From Gammaproteobacteria bacterium (lineage in GTDB: Bacteria > Pseudomonadota > Gammaproteobacteria > Steroidobacterales > Steroidobacteraceae): DNA of 22,668 nucleotides. The translations under genes and the position numbers were made by a program. Below the pieces are notes generated by a model that was not told where the DNA came from, made no database searches, and saw only the letters and a list, made by a program, of their open reading frames with translations. The DNA lies in the NCBI GenBank assembly GCA_028293725.1, contig JAQGOE010000329.1, positions 1 through 22,668 of the forward strand, written 5' to 3'. Positions 16,080 through 22,668 of this stretch are shown piece after piece (within the stretch, counting starts at the first letter, position 1; every line of letters starts with the position of its first letter).

Positions 16080-18161
16080 GTGCGTACCGGGTTGAATCGA
16101 GCGAGGTTTGAATTGAGCAGGTTGAGGGGGCGAGTTGGACTCGGTTTATGGGCCGTGCTCGTCAGTGTGGGAGTGCCTGCGCAGGCCACCCCCCTGATGC
16201 ACGGGATTTTCCAGGATCACGCGGTTTTGCAGCGTGACAGGCCCATCGAGGTATGGGGGCATGCCGCGGGCGGTGAAGAGATAACCGTTTCGCTCGCAAC
16301 CGCGAGCGCGAGCGCGCGGGCGGACGCCTCAGGTCGGTGGAGTGTGATGTTGCCGGCAATGAGTGCCGGGGGGCCCTTCGTCCTGAGTGCGCAAGGCAAC
16401 TCGGGTGTCCCGCAATCGGTACACGATGTGCTGGTGGGCGACGTATTCCTCTGCTCCGGGCAATCGAACATGGAATTGCCCGTGCGGCGCGCCGGGGACA
16501 CCGACAGCGAAATTCGCGATTCCAGGAATGACACGATTCGCATGATGACGGTGGAGCACGCCAGCAGCGCGGGCCCGCAGACGGACTTCGCGAGCCCGGT
16601 GGCGTGGCAGAGCGCTGCGCCGGAGACGGTACCTGCCTGGTCCGCGGCTTGTTTCTTCTTCGCGCGGGAGTTGCAAAAGACCGTGCGCGTTCCGATCGGG
16701 CTGGTGCATGCGTCTTGGGGTGGCTCTAACATCCGGCCGTGGATGAGTGCCGCGGCCTTGCATGCCAGTGGAGGTTACGAGTCGGCGCTTGGGCTTTTGG
16801 CGTTGCATGGGCGCGATCCCGTGGCCGCGCAAAGTCAGTTTGGGCGGCAGTGGGAGCAGTGGTGGCGGGGGAAAACCGGAGAGCCGGTTGGGGAAGAGCC
16901 GTGGAGTGTAGGGGGCAAGGCATCGTCATCGCGAGGGCCGGCGTCCCACGGTGGATCGGAGGGCGCTAGTGCGGCTTCGGTGTCCAATGTCGCTCCTGAT
17001 TGGCAGCCGGCGCCTGCAAAGCTCGGGGACTGGCGCATCTGGGGAGTCACGGAACTCAAGGATTTCACCGGGCTCGTCTGGTATCGCACCCATATCACCT
17101 TGAGTGCCGCGGAGGCGAAGGCGGCGAACCGCCTCGACCTGGGTGCCATCAACCAGGTTGACCAGACCTGGATCAACGGTCACGTGGTCGGTAACACCTT
17201 CGGCTATGGCACCGACCGTACTTACAACATTGCGCCGGGCCTGCTGCATGCGGGCGACAATGTTCTGGTAATCAATGTCCTGTGCAACTACGGTGGCGGC
17301 GGCCTGCTGGAAGGTGGCGCCAAGCGCGCCGCTCAGTTGACTGACGGCAGGTCGATTCCGCTGGATGGGCCGTGGGAGTATCGGATCGTGCCGTCTTCGA
17401 CTGGCTATCCGCCGCGCGCTCCTTGGGAGTCGGTGGGTGGTCTGACTTCGCTCTACAACGCCATGATCGCGCCCTTGGGCCACTACGCGTTTCGCGGCGC
17501 ACTGTGGTACCAGGGTGAGTCGAATACGAGCGAAGCGAATAGCTACCCAACGCTACTTGCCGGCCTGATGGCCGACTGGCGGTACCAGTTTGGCGCCGCG
17601 CTGCCGTTTCTGATCGTGCAACTTCCAAATTACGGCAAGCTGTCTTCAGCGCCCGAGGAGTCTGACTGGGCCGCGCTTCGCGAGGCGCAGCGGCAGACTG
17701 TCGCCAAGGATCCGCACGCGGGGCTAGCGGTCACTATCGACATAGGTGACGCGCACAATCTACACCCGACCAACAAGCAGGACGTGGGGCGGCGGCTCGC
17801 GCTCGCGGCACGTCACGTGATTTACGGCGAATCGATCGCGCCGTCGGGGCCGGTCGCGCTGAGCGCCGTGCGGGCTGACGGGCAGGTCGTTGTTGGCTTT
17901 GGTGACGTCGAGAATCATCTGGTGACCTACAGTCACGACACGCCGATCGGGTTCGAGTTGTGTGGGGATGCGCCACAGACCTGTCAGTTTGCGGAGGCGC
18001 GGCTCGAGGGCACGAAAGTCGTGTTGGGGAGCCGGAATGGCGCGGCGGCGACCCAGGTTCGGTATTGCTGGGCGGACAGTCCCATCTGTACGTTGTTCGA
18101 CGCTTCGGGCTTGCCGGCCGGGCCGTTCGAGATGAGGATTTCAGGCGGGGCCGATCGATGA
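16080..18161 (+). CDS. SASA-family (sialate O-acetylesterase-like) carbohydrate acetylesterase
   Basis: Exported SGNH-type esterase of 693 aa, in this locus probably removing acetyl groups from xylan or its oligosaccharides rather than from sialic acid. A signal segment spans about residues 18-37 (VLVSVGVPAQA). The nucleophile is in CSGQSNMELPV (S129), a second conserved block is ALWYQGESN, and the His is in GDAHNLHPTNK (H562). A jelly-roll sugar-binding-like domain (about 310-430, VWYRTHITLS to INVLCNYGG) is inserted between the two parts of the catalytic fold, as in many family members. A Gly/Ser-rich stretch (about 265-302) precedes it. An in-frame stop lies just upstream, so the GTG at 16080 is the earliest start; it has no visible ribosome site. 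Its stop overlaps the next gene by ATGA. Confidence 0.88.
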   Translation: MRTGLNRARFELSRLRGRVGLGLWAVLVSVGVPAQATPLMHGIFQDHAVLQRDRPIEVWGHAAGGEEITVSLATASASARADASGRWSVMLPAMSAGGPFVLSAQGNSGVPQSVHDVLVGDVFLCSGQSNMELPVRRAGDTDSEIRDSRNDTIRMMTVEHASSAGPQTDFASPVAWQSAAPETVPAWSAACFFFARELQKTVRVPIGLVHASWGGSNIRPWMSAAALHASGGYESALGLLALHGRDPVAAQSQFGRQWEQWWRGKTGEPVGEEPWSVGGKASSSRGPASHGGSEGASAASVSNVAPDWQPAPAKLGDWRIWGVTELKDFTGLVWYRTHITLSAAEAKAANRLDLGAINQVDQTWINGHVVGNTFGYGTDRTYNIAPGLLHAGDNVLVINVLCNYGGGGLLEGGAKRAAQLTDGRSIPLDGPWEYRIVPSSTGYPPRAPWESVGGLTSLYNAMIAPLGHYAFRGALWYQGESNTSEANSYPTLLAGLMADWRYQFGAALPFLIVQLPNYGKLSSAPEESDWAALREAQRQTVAKDPHAGLAVTIDIGDAHNLHPTNKQDVGRRLALAARHVIYGESIAPSGPVALSAVRADGQVVVGFGDVENHLVTYSHDTPIGFELCGDAPQTCQFAEARLEGTKVVLGSRNGAAATQVRYCWADSPICTLFDASGLPAGPFEMRISGGADR

Positions 18162-19384
18162 GCGCGCCGGTTCACGGGCGAAATACGAGGGTGGGAGCAT
18201 TTATGACGGGGCGTAGGGATGTTCGCGCGGGCGTGGTGGCCGTTGGGTTGTTTACCGCGGTGATGGTGTTGGGCGCTGCGGCGGCGAGGGCGGCTGCGGC
18301 GGGGTCGGCCGCCGCGGGATCAGTTGTCGCGGGGTTGGCTGCGGCAGGGCTGGTTGGCGCGGGGTCGGCGGCCGCAGGCGTTGCCTCGCCGGCGCAAACA
18401 GCCCCTACGCAGGACTCGGCGTCTTTTGACTCGGAGGGCACGGCTCACATCACACGTGTCATCCCCGAGCCGATGCTTATCAGCCCAGAGGCGCGCAAGT
18501 GGCTCGACTCTACTACGCGCAACCAGCACGGACCTCAGACGCTCGAGCAGCGACGTGCGGCGACAGATGAGTGGCGGGCGCGTGATTCGGCCGAGGCGCT
18601 GAAGCAGTATCCGGTCGCGATCAAGGAGACCAGGATTGGGGGTGTGCGCGCCGACCTCATCACGCCGTTGCAGATGCCGGCGGAAAATCAGCACCGCGTT
18701 CTCATCAATTTGCACGGCGGGGGCTTCAATTCGGATTCGGGCTCGCGGATCGAAGGCGATCCCATTGCCAATCTGGCGCGCATTCAGGTGGTCTCGGTGT
18801 ATTACCGGCTGGCGCCTGAGCATCCGTTTCCAGCGGCGGTCGATGATGTCGTGGCTGTCTACAAGGAGCTGTTGAAAACCTACAAACCGCAGAGCATCGG
18901 TATTTTCGGCACCTCCGCGGGAGGCATCCTGACCTGCGAGGTGGCGGTGAAATTGAAGCAGTTGGGACTGCCGTTGCCGGGGGGGATGGCGGTGCTGTCG
19001 GCGCTCGGGGATTTCAGCCGCGTCAGTGACTCGCGACAGATGTTCACCCTGGATGGGTTCCCGGGGACGTTGCAGCCCACGGATCCTGGACATCTGCCGG
19101 ATGATGCGTACGTGGGTAAAACGGATCGCCGCGATCCGGTGTTATCGCCGGTGTTCGCGGACCTGAAAGGGATGCCACCTACGCTGTTTGTCAGCGGTAC
19201 GCGCGATCTGTTGCTTGGGGACACATCGACATTGCATCGAGCGATGCTGCACGCCGGGGTCGATTCGCGACTGGTCGTGTTCGAAGCGTTGCCGCATGCA
19301 TTTTGGTACCACTTCGAGTTTCCGGAGACGCGTGAGGCGTTGCAGCTCACGGCCGACTTTCTTGCGGAGAAGGTCGCGCGCTGA
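18158..19384 (+). CDS. Exported alpha/beta hydrolase, HSL-type esterase
   Basis: Alpha/beta hydrolase-3 (hormone-sensitive-lipase type) esterase of 408 aa. The oxyanion motif is HGGGF (H186), the nucleophile is in GTSAGG (S253), the acid is D350 in SGTRD and the base is H380 in LPHAFWYHF. A signal-like segment at about residues 24-45 suggests export. It is followed by six alanine/glycine-rich five-residue repeats (46-75), an odd linker that could even extend the membrane segment. The frame is open much further upstream, but the ATG at 18158 overlaps the acetylesterase stop (ATGA) and has GGCGGGG seven bases before it. ATG 18203 is a possible later start. The substrate is not known; acetyl-xylan or feruloyl/aromatic esters of xylan are guesses from context. 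Confidence 0.88.
   Translation: MSAPVHGRNTRVGAFMTGRRDVRAGVVAVGLFTAVMVLGAAAARAAAAGSAAAGSVVAGLAAAGLVGAGSAAAGVASPAQTAPTQDSASFDSEGTAHITRVIPEPMLISPEARKWLDSTTRNQHGPQTLEQRRAATDEWRARDSAEALKQYPVAIKETRIGGVRADLITPLQMPAENQHRVLINLHGGGFNSDSGSRIEGDPIANLARIQVVSVYYRLAPEHPFPAAVDDVVAVYKELLKTYKPQSIGIFGTSAGGILTCEVAVKLKQLGLPLPGGMAVLSALGDFSRVSDSRQMFTLDGFPGTLQPTDPGHLPDDAYVGKTDRRDPVLSPVFADLKGMPPTLFVSGTRDLLLGDTSTLHRAMLHAGVDSRLVVFEALPHAFWYHFEFPETREALQLTADFLAEKVAR
18293..18382 (+). repeat. Six 15-bp degenerate tandem repeats encoding pentapeptides
   Basis: Six in-frame 15-bp units encode five-residue units such as AAAGS, VVAGL, AAAGL and VGAGS just after the predicted signal sequence of the HSL-type esterase. The DNA units share a loose GCNGCNGCNGGNTNG pattern, with the codons varied between units. 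Confidence 0.75.
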
Positions 19385-19402
19385 GCGACCGAGCAGGCGC
19401 CC

Positions 19403-22400
19403 GTGAATCGCACGCGTTTACATCTACGGACCGGTGAATCGCCGCAGCTGCGTGCCTGGGCCACGTGTGCCCGGGCCATGCGTGCCTGGATCACGCGGAC
19501 CTGGATGCGCGGGTTCTCCGCGTCGGCTTTGATTGTGGCCGGCCTCGCCTGTGCGTTCGGACAGTCGGCGCCTGTCACCACCGATCTGCCGCCGCCGGTG
19601 CAGCTCACTCGCGAGCAGGATCACCAGCGGTTGATGGACCTGCTTCATATCAGCGAATTACGGCGAGGTCCGGATGGCGATCCGACTTCGCCCAACGCGG
19701 CGAACTTCGATGAGTCGAAGGTTACGCCGTACCGTCTACCGGATCCGCTCGTATTGAAGAACGGTCGGCGAGTCACGACGGGCGAGGCCTGGTGGAAGCG
19801 TCGCCGGCCGGAAATCGTTGCGGACTTCGATAGCGAGGTCTACGGCCGCGTACCGCCGGAGGTGCCCAAAGTTATCTGGCAAGTGGTTCGCACTAGACAC
19901 GAAACGGTTGGCTCGGTGCCTGTGGTGACCAAGGACATCGTCGGTCACCTGGACAATTCCGGGTATCCGCTCATCAGGGTCGATATCCAGTTGACCCTCA
20001 CCACGCCCGAGAAGGCAACCGGTCCGGTGCCGGTCATCATGGAGTTTGGCTTGGGAGCGGCGGCACAGGAAACGTTGAGAAAGCGTTTCACCGATGCGCA
20101 ATGGGCCGTATTTCAGGGTGCCGGGCCGAGTTGGCAAAGCCAGGTTCTGGCGAAGGGGTGGGGGTATGCAGTCCTCATTCCGACCAGCGTGCAAGCTGAC
20201 AATGGCGAGGGACTGACGCAGGGGGTGATAGGCCTCACCAACAAAGGGCAACCGCGCAAGCCCGGTGATTGGGGCGCGCTGCGGGCGTGGGCGTGGAGCG
20301 CGAGTCGTGCCATCGACCATTTCGAGACTGACAAATCGGTTGACGCGCGGCAGATCGGTATCGAGGGGCTGTCGCGGTATGGAAAGGCAGCGCTCGTCGC
20401 CATGGCGTATGAGCCGCGGCTGGCGATCGCCTTTGTCGGGTCGTCCGGGGAAGGGGGCGCGAAGCTCTCCCGTCGCAATTTTGGCGAGCAGGTGGAGAAC
20501 CTCACCTCGAGTGCCGAGTACCACTGGATGGCGGGCAATTTTCTCAGGTACGCCGGACCCCTGAGCGCGAATGAATTGCCGGTGGATGCGAATGAGCTCA
20601 TCGCTCTGTGCGCGCCGCGTCCCGTGTTTATCAGCGGTGGCTCCCAGCAAGTGGAGGGTGGCTGGGTGGACGTCAAGGGGACGTTTCTCGCGGCAGTGGG
20701 GGCGGGGCCCGTTTACAAGCTTTTGGGTAAGAAGGATTTAGGGACGGCGGAGTATCCGCCGCTGGAGACGACGCTCATCGATGGCGATATCGGGTTCCGG
20801 CAGCATCGGGCTGGTCACACGGCCGGACCGAATTGGCCAACGTTTCTGACCTTCGCCAGTCGCTATCTAGACAACCGCACGGCGGAAAACCGACAGCAAA
20901 GCCCGAAGGACCTAGGAGTCTTCGAAGGCCAATCTGACATCGGTGACGTCACCCCGCCGGGCACGGGCGGTTACGACCCTGGCGCCCAGGCGTACACCCT
21001 GACATCCGCAGGTGCCAACACCTGGTACCACATCGATAACTTCCACTACCTCTGGAAAAAAGCTTCGGGTGATATGGCCTTGACTGCCAACATCACTTTC
21101 CCGCCGCACAGCTACAACCACGAGCCGAATCCGCATCGAAAGGGCATCCTGATGTTCCGACAGACGCTGGATGCCGGCGGGATCTATGTCGCCGCGGGGG
21201 CGCATGGGTCCGGAATGATGGCGCTGCAATACCGCCGGGAGTTGGGCGCCAACACCGAAGATATCGAGCTCAATATCGATGCGCCGCGGACGGTACGCCT
21301 GGAAAAGCGCGGCGACACATTTACCCTATTTCTCTCGGTGAAGGGGGAGCCACCTCACCAAGTAGGCGCTTCTATCACGATGCATCTGGACGAGCCGTTC
21401 TATGTTGGGCTAGGCGCGGTTTCCCACGATGTCAGCACTACTGACGAGGTGCAGTTTTCCAACGTGACGGTGCAGCCGCTGGCGGCTGCCCTCGCGGACG
21501 CGAAAGTCTCGCTTTACAGCACGCTTCGAACGATCCAGGTCGAAGATCAATTTCGCCGCGCAATGGTGATTCGTTCGGTGCCCGCATACGTGCAGTCTGC
21601 GAATTGGGCATCAGATGGGAAGGAGATCTACGCCTACGAGGCGGGGAGTATCGAGAAGATCCCATTTCTCACGCCGGAGGCGGGCGGTACGCCTCAGCGA
21701 GTCGATTTGGGAAATCTCGTCGACTGTTCGGGCAACTTTGGCCTGTCACCGGATCGAAAATGGCTCGCGGTGAGTTGCGCAGAGAAGAGCGGTGGGCGAC
21801 ATGACGTCTATGTGTTGCCGGCGCGTGGCAGCGAACCGGGCCGGTCGGACAGAGTGACGTCCGGCGCCGCAGACGGGGTGGGCTACCCGCGCAGGGTGAC
21901 GAGTGGGCCTGCTTCGAGTTATTTCCATGCGTGGTCGCCCGATAGCCAGACCATCGCTTTCACCCGCGGCAGCGCCGGCAAGGCGGACATCTTTATCACC
22001 CGGGTGGCCGGTGGCAGGGAAGTGCGGTTGACGAGCGACACGATCAACGACGGGCCGGACTATTCACCCGACGGCAACTTCATTTACTTCGATTCCTCGC
22101 GCTCGGGGTCGATGCAGATCTGGCGAATGAAACCCGACGGTTCGGGTGCGGAGGCGGTGACGGACGACGACAACATCAACTCGTCACCGCACGTCTCGCC
22201 GGACGGCAAAGCCGTTGCGTTTCTGAGCCAACCTGCAGGCGGCGGAGGTGTAGGCATCGGCGACGCCGCACTAAAGATATTCGCCGTCAATGACGGACTG
22301 ATCCGGACACTCGCGACCTTCCAAGGCGACCGGGGCAGTTTTTCGATGTACGGCTGGGGTGATGCGAATCACCTGGCGTTCGTTAGCTACCAGTTTCTCC

Positions 22401-22426
22401 CAACAGTAGTGGAGGCATCCCGATGA
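19403..22426 (+). CDS. CE15 glucuronoyl esterase fused to a beta-sandwich and a TolB-like beta-propeller
   Basis: Exported protein of 1007 aa with three parts. Residues about 70-500 are a CE15 4-O-methyl-glucuronoyl methylesterase domain that cleaves ester links between xylan glucuronate and lignin alcohols. The nucleophile is in EGLSRYGKAA (S324), an acid candidate is E350 in GSSGEGGAKLS, YHWMAGNF is the family's Trp block, and the His is in HRAGHT (H472). Residues about 505-695 look like a concanavalin-type beta-sandwich of the DUF1349 kind (SGDMALTANITF to VGLGAVSHD, ending VQFSNVTVQPL). Residues about 730-1000 hold PD40/TolB-like propeller repeats (WSPDSQTIAFTRG, YSPDGNFIYFDSS, VSPDGKAVAFLSQ). 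The GTG at 19403 has AGCAGG nearby, but ATG 19505 (M35) would give a more standard signal peptide. The upstream gap is 18 bases and the stop overlaps the next gene by ATGA. Confidence 0.87.
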   Translation: MNRTRLHLRTGESPQLRAWATCARAMRAWITRTWMRGFSASALIVAGLACAFGQSAPVTTDLPPPVQLTREQDHQRLMDLLHISELRRGPDGDPTSPNAANFDESKVTPYRLPDPLVLKNGRRVTTGEAWWKRRRPEIVADFDSEVYGRVPPEVPKVIWQVVRTRHETVGSVPVVTKDIVGHLDNSGYPLIRVDIQLTLTTPEKATGPVPVIMEFGLGAAAQETLRKRFTDAQWAVFQGAGPSWQSQVLAKGWGYAVLIPTSVQADNGEGLTQGVIGLTNKGQPRKPGDWGALRAWAWSASRAIDHFETDKSVDARQIGIEGLSRYGKAALVAMAYEPRLAIAFVGSSGEGGAKLSRRNFGEQVENLTSSAEYHWMAGNFLRYAGPLSANELPVDANELIALCAPRPVFISGGSQQVEGGWVDVKGTFLAAVGAGPVYKLLGKKDLGTAEYPPLETTLIDGDIGFRQHRAGHTAGPNWPTFLTFASRYLDNRTAENRQQSPKDLGVFEGQSDIGDVTPPGTGGYDPGAQAYTLTSAGANTWYHIDNFHYLWKKASGDMALTANITFPPHSYNHEPNPHRKGILMFRQTLDAGGIYVAAGAHGSGMMALQYRRELGANTEDIELNIDAPRTVRLEKRGDTFTLFLSVKGEPPHQVGASITMHLDEPFYVGLGAVSHDVSTTDEVQFSNVTVQPLAAALADAKVSLYSTLRTIQVEDQFRRAMVIRSVPAYVQSANWASDGKEIYAYEAGSIEKIPFLTPEAGGTPQRVDLGNLVDCSGNFGLSPDRKWLAVSCAEKSGGRHDVYVLPARGSEPGRSDRVTSGAADGVGYPRRVTSGPASSYFHAWSPDSQTIAFTRGSAGKADIFITRVAGGREVRLTSDTINDGPDYSPDGNFIYFDSSRSGSMQIWRMKPDGSGAEAVTDDDNINSSPHVSPDGKAVAFLSQPAGGGGVGIGDAALKIFAVNDGLIRTLATFQGDRGSFSMYGWGDANHLAFVSYQFLPTVVEASR
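19450..19509 (+). repeat. Four 15-bp tandem repeats at the start of the CE15 gene
   Basis: Four imperfect 15-bp units begin at 19450, 19465, 19480 and 19495, the first being GCGTGCCTGGGCCAC. They encode RAWAT, CARAM, RAWIT and RTWMR. They extend the basic segment before the signal sequence, or lie almost wholly before the gene if ATG 19505 is the true start. Confidence 0.75.
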
Positions 22427-22668
22427 GAGACGTTCCGGTGATCGGAATACTCGTGGTTATGGTGATGGGCGTAGCCTCGGCGGCGGCGCCGTCGCGTCCT
22501 CCCATCACCGGTGTCTCACACATCGCCGTCTACGCGGCGGCACCCGCGAAATCCGAGCGCTTCTACGTTCGCGACCTCGGCGCCGTCAAAGGAAACGACC
22601 CGGAAAACGCAAAAGGGGTGCGTTACTACTTCGCGCCGACGCAATTCGTCGAAGTGCTGCCGTTGCCC
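22423..22668 (+). CDS. Exported VOC-superfamily (glyoxalase-like) protein, 3' end outside window
   Basis: Partial gene, 82 codons visible. A signal peptide (GILVVMVMGVASAAA) is followed by ITGVSHIAVYAAAPAKSERFYVRDLGA, the first beta-alpha-beta of a vicinal oxygen chelate fold; the His in SHIAVY is at a usual metal-ligand position. GGAGG lies seven bases before the ATG, which overlaps the CE15 stop by ATGA, so it belongs to the esterase operon. VOC proteins include glyoxalases, extradiol dioxygenases and binding proteins; exported ones are uncommon. The role here is unknown, and the fold call is based only on the N-terminal part. Confidence 0.75.
   Translation, partial: MRDVPVIGILVVMVMGVASAAAPSRPPITGVSHIAVYAAAPAKSERFYVRDLGAVKGNDPENAKGVRYYFAPTQFVEVLPLP

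Noticed and set aside
16080..18161. Sialic acid metabolism suggested by the sialate O-acetylesterase family name
   Set aside because: No sialic acid genes are present; the xylan context and operator favour a plant-polysaccharide acetylesterase.

Overview
This window looks like a xylan and glucuronoxylan utilisation locus from a GC-rich Gram-negative proteobacterium. The signs are a TonB-dependent receptor of the Xanthomonas/Caulobacter type, many exported enzymes, and a XylE transporter that closely resembles the Escherichia coli protein. A xanthomonad-like or Steroidobacter-like gammaproteobacterium fits best, and a caulobacter cannot be excluded. I see no tRNA, rRNA, insertion sequence or CRISPR array.

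Layout. (1) 1-2422: the left edge carries a LacI-type operator facing a gene outside the window, followed by a leftward periplasmic GH67 alpha-glucuronidase (aguA). (2) 2479-3519: a divergent LacI-family regulator, probably the XylR of the locus. (3) 3604-8862: a rightward operon for a xylose/H+ symporter, an aldose 1-epimerase, xylulokinase and xylose isomerase, i.e. uptake, mutarotation and conversion of xylose to xylulose 5-phosphate. (4) 8900-15619: a leftward block of TonB-dependent receptor, flavin-dependent tryptophan-halogenase-like protein, SapC-family protein and JmjC/cupin-like oxygenase. (5) 15857-22668: a rightward, tightly coupled set of exported esterases: a SASA-type acetylesterase, an HSL-type alpha/beta hydrolase and a CE15 glucuronoyl esterase fused to a beta-sandwich and a TolB-like propeller. 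It ends with the start of an exported VOC protein that runs off the right edge.

Regulation. Four near-identical 14-bp palindromes (consensus TGRTAGCGMTACCA, one with a changed outer base) lie at 79, 2409, 3604 and 15857. They are close to the xyl-box known in Xanthomonas and tie aguA, xylE-xylA, the esterase set and one off-window gene to one LacI-type regulator. A second palindrome, TGACAGCGCTGTCA, occurs as two perfect copies placed on the -35 and start-site regions of the TonB receptor promoter, so the receptor block probably answers to a different LacI-family regulator. The receptor leader also carries a hairpin plus T-run that could act as an attenuator.

Working model (inference): xylo-oligosaccharides enter the periplasm through the TonB receptor. 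Acetyl and glucuronoyl ester groups are removed by the esterases, 4-O-methylglucuronate is removed by AguA, and xylose enters the cytoplasm by XylE and is metabolised by XylA and XylB. The roles of the halogenase/SapC/cupin trio, the HSL esterase, the propeller fusion and the VOC protein are not explained by current pathway knowledge and are the most interesting parts of the window.
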